Shown piece by piece: positions 22,276-34,400 of a stretch of DNA of 64,000 nucleotides (position 1 is the stretch's first letter; each line of letters opens with the position of its first letter). The notes under the pieces were generated by a model. It ran no database searches and was not told the DNA's origin. It saw nothing but the letters and a program-made list of their open reading frames with translations. The position numbers and the translations under genes are program-made. The stretch comes from Sternotherus odoratus. Its lineage: Eukaryota; Chordata; Testudines; Kinosternidae. The DNA lies in assembly GCA_032164245.1 (NCBI GenBank), contig JAVMKO010000003.1, positions 42,348,890 to 42,412,889 of the forward strand. Direction: 5' to 3'.

Positions 22276-22668
22276 AGGGCTCAGGCCCTCAGGTAGGGCC
22301 GAGCACTGTCCAATAGTGAGGGGCTCAGGCCCTCAGGCAGGGCTGAGCACTGTCCAATAGTGAGGGGCTCAGGCCCTCAGGCAGGGCTGAGCACTGTCCA
22401 ATAGTGAGGGGCTCAGACCCTCAGGCAGGGCTGAGCACTGTCCAATGGTTAGGGGCTCAGGCCCTCAGGCAGGGCTGAGCACTGTTCAATGGTTAGGGGC
22501 TCAGGCCCTCAGGCAGGGCTGAGCACTGTTCAATGGTTAGGGGCTCAGGCCCTCAGGCAGGGCTGAGCACTGTCCAACGGTTAGGGGCTCAGGCCCTCAG
22601 GCAGGGCTGAGCACTGTCCAACGGTTAGGGGCTCAGGCCCTCAGGCAGGGCTGAGCACTGTCCAATGA
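22276..22668. repeat. 44-bp tandem repeat, 9 copies (5' LTR)
   Basis: Same unit as the array in the 3' LTR. Starts at 22276, 22319, 22363 and then every 44 bp to 22627. Confidence 0.92.
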
Positions 22669-22926
22669 GTCTGGGCCCGGAGTCAGGGTGAACAACAACG
22701 AGTATGCGGGGTCAGGGGGTTCGGGCCCTAAGCAGGGGCTGAACCATAGTTCAGGAGCTAGTAGACCAGGTATTGGTGTGAGGGGGGAGACTGCTACCCA
22801 CCAATGGGGTGGCAGGGGGGGGGGGCGCAGGCACACCCACTTCCACTGCGCCCCAGCCCGAGGCCCTAGCAGCGGAAGGCTCGCTGCAGTCAGTGGGGAT
22901 CCTGACCGCAACACACTGACATTGGC

Positions 22927-23531
22927 TCAGGGCCTTCCCCGGCTAGTTCCCCACTCCCCCTCCCAGGGTACCTGGGCCGTCTCTGGGTCCTCCGAAGGCC
23001 CCAGGTTCATGGGCTCCTCAGAGTCGCTATCGGGCGGCAGGTCTGGCAAGTCCTCCTCCAGATAGCAGGCCGAGTCTGTTGGCGGCTCCTCTGGGTAGTA
23101 GGCGGACGGCAGGTCCAGCGGTTCCTCCGGGTAGTGGGCGGACGGCAGCCTCGGTAGTTCCTCCCAGTCGCGGGCGGACGGCAGGTCCAGCGGTTCCTCC
23201 GGGTAGTGGGCGGACGGCAGCCTCGGTAGTTCCTCCCAGTAGCGGGCTGGCGGCTGGCTCAGCGGCTCCCCGGGGTACCTGGCAGGCGGCAAAGCTGGCG
23301 GCTGCTCCCAATAGCAGGGAAGTGGCGGGCTCGGCAGCTCTCGGGCCGGAGCCCGCCCCGGAGCGTCTGGTCTCCCCGGTGTCTGCCTCCCAACTGAGCT
23401 CTGAGGCAGGGCTTTTCTACTTCCGGGTCGGCCCCTGACCTTCCGGGGGCGGGGCTTGACAGGGCCTGGCTCTGCCCTTCCGGCTCTTGCCAGGGGTTAT
23501 CTCCCTCCCAGCCAGCAGGGGGCCACACCAC
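22927..23531 (-). pseudogene. 5' LTR copy of the LTR-encoded polyprotein tail
   Basis: This is the duplicate, in the 5' LTR, of the U3 sequence that encodes the C-terminal tail in the 3' LTR. Relative to the 3' LTR it lost one base near 23476 (gcccttccgg) and two bases near 22941, so the frame is split into two pieces. It is upstream of gag and would not be translated with the polyprotein. It also carries the [15 protein letters not shown] repeats. Confidence 0.85.
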
Positions 23532-23540
23532 CCCTTTACA

Positions 23541-23545
23541 ACATC
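23541..23545. repeat. Target-site duplication ACATC, right copy
   Basis: ACATC directly after the right LTR end, identical to 16197-16201. Confidence 0.9.
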
Positions 23546-24314
23546 ACATAAATAATACTAATATTTATAAAGCACCTATCTGAACAACAGAATTTGGAGC
23601 ATTGTATATAATATATAAAACTTTCACTGAGGTAGGCTCAGTGCCTAGAAAAACCAATCATCCCAACAAAACTGATCATAACTGGAAAAGTTCCAGACAG
23701 TGGAAGAAGTGGTGAGAAAAGGGAGGAAAAAAGGTCAGCGATGTACTGGCCTTACAGATTTATAATGGCTTAACTTGGGGTCTTGAAGACAATTACAGAG
23801 GAACTCACTACATTTTATGTTCTCGCCACTAATACAAAGTTAATAGTTATACATCATTATCTCAACATTGGTGCAGTACCTAAAAGGTGATGGATAAAAA
23901 GCACCTTGTGCCAATTCAACCTTGGCAACACAGGAGGATACAATCTGAGGATATGGCTGAAACATTGACCTCACTCTCAACTAAGTGATTCCACCTTCTG
24001 ATCTTATAGTTGGTGAAGTATTGGGGCTCTATTGGACTCATCATTAATTCTGAACAGAGAGATTACAAGAGAGGTGAGAAGAGCCAGAAAAATGTATAGA
24101 TTTTATAAGTGGGAGTGTCTCACAAGAACGTCAATCCAGTGTGGGCTTCAGTAGAGCAGGATGGGCAGAATGAGGCAGGTAAAAGTTGCAGACTCCGTGA
24201 GTGGGGCCTTTTCCAAATGCACAACCTCGTATCAAAAGGAGGCTGCAAAGAGCCTTTCTCCCTTGCACTTTCTGCACATGGAGCAGGCTTAGGTATAGCC
24301 CCAAAGCCAAATTT
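23546..24314. other. AT-rich non-coding stretch
   Basis: Resumes the AT-rich host DNA. The first 100 bases ('aataatactaatatttataaagcacctatctgaac') resemble the tail of an L2/MIR-type repeat, which suggests that the retroelement landed in or next to an older repeat. Otherwise nothing recognised. Confidence 0.4.
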
Positions 24315-24502
24315 AGAAAGGTATTTCAATGCCTAAAGATGCAGAGTTGCACCTAGTGGGATTTACAAAAGTGCCTAAGTGAGTTGGGCACCTAACTCCC
24401 ATTGACTCAAATGGAAGTTAGGCACCTAACCTGCTTGAGCACTTTTGTAAACCACGCTAGGTGCCGCTCTGCATTTTAAGGCATTGAAATACCTTTGTAA
24501 AG
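24315..24502. mobile_element. Foldback MITE
   Basis: About 188 bp that is nearly a complete inverted repeat. AAGGTATTTCAATGCC (24318-24333) pairs with GGCATTGAAATACCTT (24480-24495). Inside, 'gcacctagtggg...acaaaagtgc' is mirrored by 'gcacttttgtaaac...ctaggtgc'. A similar family member is at 46499-46642. Confidence 0.75.
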
Positions 24503-27459
24503 ATGGTCCCTATGCTTTCTTGAGATATTCACCATAACAAAAACTACATTATAAAGTACATGTATCAATGCTATATATTTCATATAGTCAGGTTGTGCCA
24601 TTAGGCCAGAGACATTCCCATAACCATTTCAGACGTTGAGTAGTTCCGGACAGAAGTCTTTGTGCAGTTTGCTGGGGGGGGGGATCCTTTTCTGAGGCCA
24701 TCAATTGACTGGAACAGTATCCATGGATTCCCATGTGGGTGAGGACCAGATGTTCTGCATAGCAGCAGCTTGTAGGATCAACCTAAACCCTCTTGAATCT
24801 TGGCCATGCCCTTTCCCAACCCACTGTGGTGTAAATAATGATCCCTGGTGTAAAGAGGACAGGAAAGGGGGTGGAGAAAATTCAGGCAGACTTTGCCCCT
24901 TAAGGCACTGACTCCCATTGAAATTCTACAGTGTTTAGCCTCAGTAATTAGGTCCAAAACATATGTTGTAATTGATGCAGATAGAAAGATTTCAGCAGCA
25001 TACATCGCTTCAGCCATGAAATTTCCCAATACATTTTCAAATATTGTAGGTTACTCATTTGTGCAGTTGGAGGGTTTTGGATAGCATACGTTAACAGGGT
25101 CTGGTAATTAAAACCATTTTGTTCATCCTTAACTGACAATGAATTAGCATGTGCATCTTTAATTTTAGGGGAGCACATAATAATTCTGTAGTCAAAGTTA
25201 CTACAGAGAATAATGCCAACTATTTAACAATAAACACCACAGTCAGCATTATAATTTTAAAGACTACACACAACTGTCTTCCTTCAAAATTCTGTTTGAA
25301 CACAAAGGAAGATGTTAATAAAGAAAAGGAAAAAAGCAGTTAAAAATCAATGACTGTCTAATTTTGAGAAAGTATTGGGTTCTCTCAGTAGTTTGATACT
25401 TTATGCATTAAGTTACTCAAAAAAAATTGCAATGCTTTGTGGGAAGTTTCAAGGACATGGTGAAGGAGAATTAAATTATCAAGTAATGTTACAGCTTGTT
25501 CTTATATTTACATTTATCTTGAATGAAGGTAATTTATTTTGGGGGCAAAGAGAATCATACATCACACTAATGCAGACTCTGTGAAAAATTTGCCCTTCAT
25601 GCTGTGACTGGACACTGTCAAGCAAGGTTTACAACCTTTTTATCTACATCCAAGCAAAGTTGCAGTATTTAGTTACCAATGTTGCAACCGGTTACAATAT
25701 ATTTCCCTTGTTTGTATTTATGAGGAAATGTAGGAAAACAATTCATTTGTTAAAAGAAATAACCTCCAAAGAATAACCTCCAGAATCTGATGTATTGATT
25801 TTCTTATGCTTCCCCAGATGGCAAACAGGTTAAACAGAACCAAGAACACCTAGAGGCAGTTACTGCTGCTTCTCTGAGGGGAATTTCAGGATGAGGAAGC
25901 TTGTGCTGTCATTGTCCATAATATTGCTTGGGTTCCCTCTACATTACATGCATACAAATCTCTCAGTGAAACCTGTAAGAAATCAGATTTAAAATATACG
26001 GCAGTCATGTCTGAGGAGCTGTCAGTGAAACACCTCATCATATTCCTTTCCATTGGCACCAGTGCCATACAGTATGTGTTCAGAGCTAATATTTTAATCT
26101 CACAGATGCAGAACAGAGCTAGAGTACAAGAGTCTGCCTGGCAGTAAGATAATGGCAGGTTTAAAGGATGGGCTCTTTCTTCAAGAAGGAGTTAATTTAG
26201 GATTTTTTGTGGAGGAAGCTCACTGAAAGCAAACTTTTTTAAAAAACATGTTCTTCTACCTGATTAAAGGCCTACAAATTAAGGTCTTGAAAAGATTTAT
26301 GCACATACTTACCTTTCAGCATGTGAGTAGTCCAATATTGTTCAAAATTTAAGCATGGGAATCTTTTCAAGATTGGGTCTTCACTATTCTCCTGCTATTG
26401 TGAACTGGGGAGGGGCCAAATAAAAGTGAAACTGACCTGAAAAAACTCTGTGAAGGGACAAGATGGTGTGTAACGAGAGTTAATACTGCTTTTCATGACA
26501 TTATTTCCCTCTGTTTTTTTCCAGCAATGTTTCCGTCTCTGTCATTTTATCTCAGTAGTTCTCTCTTTTTCAGTGGACACAATGCTGTTTTATGCCTGCT
26601 TCCCCTGAACCACCGTGCACTAGCAATATTGTCCCACAGAAACCTCAATGGGCTCAGAAAGGCTCTGCAGCCTGCACCTGCTCATTTTGGGAGTTTTCTT
26701 GCTCCATACTACCTGGCTCATAGCCAAAGTGAGTTTTGGGCCTGTAAATAAATCCTGCTATAGATTGAAAATTAAGCTTAAACACAGGGGCTGAAGAGAC
26801 CACTTCTATTTGAATTTATGAGGAGGAGTGGTGGTAGTAAAAACAGTGCTGCTAGTGAAAGACCTGGAAATTTTTTTGATTTTTTACAAAACAGGGCAAG
26901 GAATGTAGTAGCACTAGTGAGATAACATTTAAAAGTTATTCACCAGATAATATTTTCTGGCCAGAACCATTACACAGCTCTAAGCAAAAACCAATTACTT
27001 TGTGGGAAAAGGACCAAAAATATACAATATATCTTGTGACAATACTCAGAGGAGATTTATTTTTTTAAAGGGCTTTCAATAAAGTTAGGATTTCCTTTAA
27101 TTGAAACATCACTGTTTTGTATATTTTTATATCTAAATTTAATGTAGAACAGTACCTTTGTAAATGGAGCATATTATAGCTGGATAGTAAAATAAGTAAT
27201 GTAGGGAACTAGATTACTTTCTTGGGGAGTGAGCTGTGGTCTATAGATCATAGCAAACCCTGACATTCCTTAGGTATCTTACACTTCCCTTGTCCACGTT
27301 AGCCCTCACTAACTTAATTGCACAGACTTCTCTATGACTAGATAGTCACCTCTTCTCAGGTCAGAGTTTACGTTCTGCCTCTCTGAGGCATCCAGTACCA
27401 TTGAACCTCAGTTTAAAACTTTCCAGTAATGCATCAAACGTTATTCCTCTCACCGAGGT
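24503..27459. other. AT-rich non-coding stretch, no gene recognised
   Basis: ORFs up to 84 codons lack recognisable domains. No further repeat family is recognised. Confidence 0.4.
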
Positions 27460-27590
27460 GGAGTACCAGGAGTGCTCTTGCCACAGAATCAGAGCACTCT
27501 ATGTGCCTTGCCAGTGTGGACAGGGAGCAAGTTAGAGAGCCCTGGGCAGCTTTAGTGTGCTCTAACTTGAAAATGTAGCCAAGCCCATAG
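27460..27590. mobile_element. MITE-like fragment
   Basis: 'agagcactctatgtgccttgccagtgtggacagggagcaagttagagagccctgggcagc' with the later 'agtgtgctctaacttgaaaatgtagccaagccc' matches the style of Harbinger/hAT MITEs (a 'gtgtagacaagccc' end). Partial inverted relation between 'gcaagttagagagc' and 'gtgctctaacttg'. Borders uncertain. Confidence 0.45.
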
Positions 27591-30099
27591 TTTTGTGTTC
27601 TGAATTTACAGTGGGATCCCATTTGGTAACTGCTAACTAGTCTGGATACAGACTTTTAGTAGGAATTTGGTAGTTTACAAATTTCATTAGAAGTTTTTAC
27701 TATTAACTACAGTAACACTTTACTGAGACCTGTTAAAATATTATTCAAAAATATTTATGGCACAATAGATATTTTAACCTGCATTCCTCTGTTTTATGTG
27801 GAACACATGTAATATATCGATAAGGATAGTTTAAATAATTTCAAATCAAAGTGAATATTTTATACTTGGTTCTTAATAATTGAATAAAGGAGGTAGATAC
27901 ACAAAACCACAGTTGAGGTTACACTCAAGGTGAAATCTCGAATTCATTGTTGTGAGATATTAAAATAATTGCAGAAATATTTTTCCTCACTCGATCTTTG
28001 TGGAAAATGCTAAACTGCAGTCAACAGGATACCACTTTTTCAGGCAGCATACTGTGCTTTTCAATCAGGCATGAAAATGTACATGTTATCTTCAGTGGCA
28101 ATTTTTCACTGCAGATTAAAGCACTGGATCTCTCATTGGACGGTGATCAATCTTCACTTTTGTCCTAGATTAAAAGGAATTTTAGATTCCATTCTGATCT
28201 GGTTTGTTAGATGAGGTATTAACATGAATAAACTCTTAAAAATCCACTACTGATCCAGAGGCTATAAATACTAAACCTTGTCAGGGCCTAGCTTATGTAC
28301 ATTTCTATTCTGTGTTTAATACTGTCAGTTGCTAGGTTGCACAAATTGGCTCAAACAAAGGGAAAAACATCAAACTTGTCAATCTGAACTGATCTGCACT
28401 TCTAAAGCTCCATCAGTCTCATGATTCTCAGTACCTGAACAGGATTCATATAATTCAACTGTGCTCCTTTATATATATTCCAAAAAAATATTGTTACAAA
28501 ATAATTCAGTCTCTGAAAAATATTTGACTGAATATACAGAAATGGTATGATAAACATTCAGCTAGCACTTTCCATGTACAAACTGTTGCTGAATTTATTG
28601 GAGGTGTAAAAAGGGCCTAAATAAACCATTTAGGGGGAATAGGGTAATACTGGTTTTATGTATCACAGAGACTCCTACTTCACTGGCAGAATTTCCAGAT
28701 CCCACTGGCTTTATGACCCCTTTTTTTCCTGTGTAAAAAGGTTAGGGGCAATGGGAGTCAGACTGAGTGTCCAGACAATTATCTAAAGTAATATACTTAA
28801 CAGGCCTTTGTGTGATGGAGTAATTTGTTACAGGTGCTTAATGAAGTGTCTGCAGAGCTCATACATAGCAATGTACAAATACACCTACTGCATCATTTAT
28901 TTAGGGAAAGATCTGCCATCCTTGTTCCTGTTGAGTAGTATCTTATCTAGTAAAGGTCTCTGGATCTTCAGTTTCACTTTGGAGGAAGGCAGGCTGTGAG
29001 GTTTCTGGGACTAGTGACTTCAGCAGCTTTCCCTGACTCTTCAACTCTTAGCATTATGCACTTGAGCACAAAAAAACTGCAAGTGTATATTGGTGCTGCA
29101 GGGGTAGGGGGAGGCTCCTGGGTTCTCCTCTCCCCTGAGCAAGAATGGGCACAGTCAGACTCTTAATATGCATATGCATTTAGGACTTCAGTTTTAAATC
29201 TTATCCAAAAGACAGTACTTTATGCAGCATTGTCATTTTAACGCCATGCTGGGGCAATAAGTTAGTACTGAGTTAGAAGAAAGGGTATGACCTCCAATCA
29301 ACATCTGCTGCAACTAGGTGGTTTCTACAGAGATTTCACTGCTTTATTGAACCTTTCTGCCCCTGCTTAGTTAGTAATGACTGACAATGTCACAGCATTA
29401 GGGGCACAGACTATTCAGGATTGTGCTTTTTCTCACAACTTCTCTCTATGCCATATGTATTACTGGAAATTCAAACTCTACATTCCCTTTATCCCTTATA
29501 TTTGTATTTACAACAAAAGAGGGCTTGTAAATTTGTTTTGTATTACTCATTTTTAATAATTTAATGTATGTTGATTACATAGCACCTTTATTAAAATTTT
29601 CATATGCTACACAACATTTTCTTATTTATTATGCCAATGGAAATTTAATTTATTTTACAAAGACAAGAATTTTGCTTAATGATTAACTCTACAAATAGAC
29701 AGCTGTTTAATTTGCTATTTGTTAGTTTATTTATTTAATTCTGGTTCTACAATATATTTCTTCTGGTCCTGGTAATATGCAGTGTGTGACACTTTTTAAA
29801 TGCCTAAATGTGCATCCAAATTTGAAAATGTCGACCTAATTCACTTGCCTAATAACCTGGCAGATCTCACTCAAATATTTGAGAATACATGTCAGGAGCT
29901 TTTACTTCCAGTTGTCTGCTCTAACCACTCAACCCTCTGTTGCCATTTCATAACGTCACTGATAAGCCCCAGTTCTAAAACTGGCTTCAGCAAGGCAAAG
30001 GAGTCCACCTGAAGCCAATTGCAGATTTGGAGCCTCAAACTACTAAAAATGCCCCAAACTCTCAATTAAGCATAAATATGTCACTTACAGAGCCTAATC
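27591..30099. other. AT-rich non-coding stretch, no gene recognised
   Basis: Short ORFs only. No repeat family recognised with confidence. Confidence 0.4.
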
Positions 30100-30211
30100 T
30101 TTTCTCCAGTTTGATACTGGAGCTCTGAGCAATCATACTGCTCTCTTACATACCATACAACTCTTCCACCTTTTCTCCCCACCTAGCCTTCCTGAAAAGT
30201 TTATATCCATC
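30100..30211 (-). mobile_element. CR1 LINE endonuclease region, part beyond a solo LTR
   Basis: Minus-strand text continues a CR1 ORF2 endonuclease frame: 'DGYKLFRKARWGEK' followed by decayed sequence with a stop. It joins the piece at 30978-31410 across the solo LTR. The far border is approximate. Confidence 0.65.
30207..30211. repeat. Target-site duplication CCATC of the solo LTR, left copy
   Basis: CCATC precedes the TG of the LTR, with an identical pentamer at 30973-30977. Confidence 0.85.
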
Positions 30212-30972
30212 TGTCATAAGTATAAAGTAGCTTAGAATTACTATTTTACCTGTAAAGGGTTAACCTGAAGTAACCTGAGAGAGGATAACGTACTGGAGAT
30301 GCTAATCAACCTCAGAGACAAGAGAATTTTTTGTTTCATTTTGTTTCTCTCTCTCTCACTGTTCGCCCGGCTTTGGGATGAACCACACCTGTATCTGTAC
30401 TCTTCACACCTTTCTATAATCTTCTAACAAGTCAAGTTCAGCAGTAAGTGAATTGTATGCCTGCATCACTTGATAATTGATCTACAGTGTTTCTTTACTG
30501 TTAAGCTTTAACAGAGGAAGAATGCCTGGAGGTGGGGGGTAAGTTATGCTATGTGATGCAAGTGGGTTGTTTTTCAATTGATTTCTGTACAAGGGATTTA
30601 TGCTTCTTTTTTCTCTAAGTAAAATCTTTCTTTTAAGACTCTGACTGTTTGTTTCCAGTGGATTGATCCTGGTTTGGATCAGGAACATCTCACAGAAAGT
30701 GAGGGTTTTGGTCTTTGTTTCTCAAGTCTCTCCCAGGTGAATGGAGGAGATTTGAGGGGTGTTACAGGGGGGTTCCAATTTACCCTAACCCATGGTTTTG
30801 GGGGCTTAAATCGGTGATGGCAGTGGTACCGGTGCAGACACTGGAGAAGTTTGTGTTCTAGGGAAAAGTTTTAACCTAAGCTGGTAAAATAAGCTTGGGG
30901 GGGTTATTTCTGTTTTCATGAGGGTCCCCACATCTTTACCTAGAGTTCAGAGTGGGGAGGCAAACCTTGACA
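30212..30972. mobile_element. Solo LTR (761 bp) inserted into CR1
   Basis: Begins TGTCATAAGTATAAAG and ends AACCTTGACA, with TGTCA/TGACA inverted ends. Flanked by perfect CCATC duplications. No primer-binding site, polypurine tract or coding region adjoins, so it is a solo LTR. Family not assigned; the 5-bp duplication suits either a gypsy-type or an endogenous-retrovirus-type LTR. Direction of transcription was not determined. Confidence 0.82.
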
Positions 30973-30977
30973 CCATC

Positions 30978-31410
30978 CATGACAGTGCTTCAGTAATTTG
31001 AGTTACCCCACCAAGTCTCTGTTATTCCAATCACATCATAGTTCCTTGATTGTGTCAGGACTTCCAATTCTTCCTGTTTATTTCCAAGATTTCTTACATT
31101 TGGGTACAAGCACTTAAGATATCTAGCCAATTGCCCTGCTTTCTACATATTCCTCCTGGTGTTTCCTCCAGTATCTCACTTCCCCACTTATCTCGGGGCT
31201 TAGTTCACCATCCTCTGGTGAACCACGTTTAAAGCTCTCTTCAGTGGGTTATCAAGCCTGCTACGAAGATGCTCTTCCATCTCTTCAGTAGGTGGATCCC
31301 ATCTCTTCCTAGCAATCCTTCTTCCTGAAACAATATCCCATGCTTGAAGAATCCAAAGCCCTCTTTCCACCACCACCACTATAATAAAGAGCAATCACTA
31401 TCATCAACAG
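30978..31410 (-). mobile_element. CR1 LINE, end of ORF1 (esterase-like) and start of ORF2 endonuclease
   Basis: Minus strand, from 31400 down. First comes a decayed esterase-type ORF1 end with a 'LLGRDGIHL'-like motif (near 31290-31320). Then, after the inter-ORF gap, comes an AP-endonuclease start reading 'NVRNLGNKQEELEVL' and 'YDVIGITETWWGNSNY' (31100-31000). Frames are broken. The reading passes directly up to the solo LTR and resumes at 30211, showing that the LTR split one CR1 copy. Confidence 0.7.
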
Positions 31411-34400
31411 GAAGCTGCTATCTTGAAATGTAATGAAGGACTCAAGAAATGCAACTCAAAAAGTGAATGAGGGAGCAATGTAGAAAACAACCAAGATTGC
31501 TTTACTGTAAAGTTTAATTAATTAAACAACTAGCAGGGGGAGATTAGTAAAGCACATATTGCTATATTAATCAATAAAAATTTGATTTTCTGAAAAATTC
31601 TGCAACAACTTCTAAACGTATACCTTAGTCAGATATACAGATTGTGAGATATTTATGCTGCTTCCTAAATTACATCATCAGATTAAACCAGATGCTGGAG
31701 AAATATCAAACAGGCATCTCTCACACATGACAACATTATTTCCAATTATGAAAAATTGCAATGGTGGCAGGTGTGTCTAACACTTGTTTAGAAAATTTAT
31801 ATTTTAACAAATTCTTTCTGCCCTTGAGCTCCCTCTGAGATAAATGAAAATTTGGCTAATTCATAGACTATAAATAGAGCCTTATTTAGTAAAAGATAGA
31901 TTCTCTTCTGCTCATACTACTCATGTTGAATACTACCAAGAGTACAAGAAGTGGTCCCACTGAAGATGAGGAAGAGTATCAGCACCTAGTCCTATATATG
32001 TATTTAGCTATTTTACCAACAATCTCTTCAATTTTACTAATCTAAAAGGATTATTTTGATTGCCGATAGCGTCTACATGATCGACTCATTAAACTGGATT
32101 CCTGAGAATTTCCTGATGTAGGTCTTGATTTAGCAAAGTACTTAAACATATACCTAAATTTGAGCAGGTGAGGAATCCCATCAAGTTAACATATTGATGA
32201 ATTATGGCCATGATTACAAACATTGACTCCCCTGTCTCAACGGATTAATTGGTTACTTGTCATTATTTGGGGGAAACCTTATTTTAGAGGATTAACATTA
32301 TGATTTTTGAAATATATTATTAATAGACAGTGTGTCTTATTACTTCATAACCGTAATGCTCACCTGTCTCAGGAGATGAAGACATACTATTAGGCAGCTC
32401 TGCACAATCCAATTCTGCCTAAAACTATCTTTTTAATTTTCTGATGATTGGTTTTCATTATTCATTATGGCACTAATTAGTGTCCCTGTATATAGAAATA
32501 CTTTTAGTCTATCTCTGACATAAGCTTCTCCCACCAGTCCCAAGTAACTTCTGTACTGAAAATACCATTGATGCAATACACAGGAGTCCATCCAGATTCT
32601 GATGTCTGCTCTTTATGTTTCTGAAGAGGTACAGGGATTTCATTGTTTTACTGAATTGATTTCTTTCATTATAAAAGAATAAACAATGGTATTTTACATT
32701 TTGCGTTATACAGATAGCCAGAACTGCTGCATTATGTAAAACTCTCTCAAGCTGGACTATAATGAGTTGCTAGCAATCAGTTCCACGAAAAGCTTCAAAT
32801 GATAAGTCTATTGCCAATAAGGATGTTGAGTCCATGATTAGTAAAGAGAAGACACCCAGAGACCTCCAGGTCTTAGAGATGGGGCAATTACACCAGGATT
32901 ATTACTAAAATCAAGATGATATAGGGTTACATTAGTGCATTAATCAAGTCTTCAGCTGCACAGCCTTTACCTTTAAATAATAATTGTGGTACAGATCAAA
33001 TTGTTAATCACTGGGTGACTAAAGCATAAAGGCCTGTAGAGCTGATGAACTCATTGGCATGAACACTTTACCCTTTTGCAGCTCCCTGCAGGCAGTACCT
33101 ACAGAACTTCACAACTAACTACTGTAGTCCAAATGACCTTGATGCCCAATAGGTTCAACCAGCCATAATTGCTGCAGCTTCTGTGCTCTTGTGCAGCTAG
33201 AAGGCTTGGCTCATTTTTGAAAGCTGAAAGAGAGAACCTTTAGTTATCTGCATGACAGATTCTGTATGGAAATTAACTTTCAGAGATTCTGCATCAGAGT
33301 GCCACATAAAATATTCTTCAAATGCCAGCAATATTCTAAGAAGTTACTTTATAAACTAGTTCAAGTCTGCAGCACAGAACAAGAGAAAAGGGTTTCATAC
33401 CCTTGTCGGGTCTGATTCTTCACTTCATTTTGTGCAAACATATCAATTCTTCTTCGGCACAGTTACTGGATCAAGTCCAACATCTGTGCAAAGTGTGGGT
33501 AAGTACTACTGTATCAGATTGGTAGCATTTTATACCTGCTCTGTGCTCATTCTCAGAGTGCTAATAACTACACAAGGTGAACGTCAATGGAGAATCAGAC
33601 CCCTGTTGCCTTGTTATCTAGTCAAGATGTGTGCACTCACCTGAACTGCTTAGAATACAGGGTGAAAGAGAAACTCCTAAAAAAACATTTAGATTTTGCA
33701 AATGACATTTCAGTGTGTTTCTAAGGTAAAATGAATGATCCCCTAATTTGTCACCAGGTGTTATGTCTCATTTAATTGTACAAAGGATAGGTTATTTTCT
33801 TTTCGACTACCTCTCAAGCTTCAGCCAGATATTTTGTCAGCCTTGTATATTTAAACATGGTGAATGGGTTTTCAGAGTGCAGCTACTTAATTTACAAGGT
33901 CCCACATTACACAGGAAATACGATCAGGGTAAAAGTATGTGAAATTGTAGAGTAAACCTCTGATAATCTTACCATTAATCAAAGAATGACCCCTTGTATT
34001 TTTTTCTTAGCTCTTGTATGTTCAGTCCATCATTTTGCCTCCTAATGAACGCTAATTAGTGGCATTTTATTCAATGTTATATCTGTACTCTTCACTTAAT
34101 AATACACCTTTAGAAAGCCATTAATCTGGTTTTCTTTAATATTGTACAACTAAAATCATGTAGATTAGTGCAGCAACTCAGTAGAACTAGTAAAAAAAGC
34201 CCACCTTCCTCTGACTGAACACTGCAAATGCAATACTGCTTCATGTGTATTTTACTGGTATCACCGTGTAAACGTTTTCCCCTTGTAATCAGGATTGTAT
34301 CAGAATCCTTACTTTTGTTTTTCATTATGGCTTATCCTAATCATTCAAGCTTTTTAGTATTCAGAGATCTAATTTTAATGTTTAGTTCATGCCAGCTGAA

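Larger units (their letters stand above)
16202..23540 (-). mobile_element. Full-length Gmr1-like Ty3/gypsy LTR retrotransposon
   Basis: 7339 bp, minus-oriented, with LTRs of 1424 bp (5') and 1558 bp (3'), a perfect 5-bp duplication, a polypurine tract and a single gag-pol frame of 1644 codons. The order Gag, protease, integrase, reverse transcriptase, RNase H is that of the Gmr1-like group of Ty3/gypsy elements, in which integrase lies upstream of reverse transcriptase. It is strikingly GC-rich against AT-rich flanks. Outside the tandem arrays the LTRs differ by about a dozen substitutions and a few indels over roughly 870 aligned bases, which suggests a fairly recent insertion. No env-like frame or chromodomain is visible. 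Confidence 0.92.
22117..23540 (-). repeat. 5' LTR of the Gmr1-like element
   Basis: 1424 bp from TGTAAAGGGGTGG (23540 side) to CCCTTACA (22117). It is 134 bp shorter than the 3' LTR, almost all of it explained by three fewer 44-bp repeats. It would contain promoter and transcription start, but no TATA box is evident by eye. Confidence 0.9.

Noticed and set aside
16202..23540. Endogenous retrovirus
   Set aside because: There is no env frame, the enzymes are Ty3/gypsy-like, integrase precedes reverse transcriptase, and Gag has a single CCHC knuckle.
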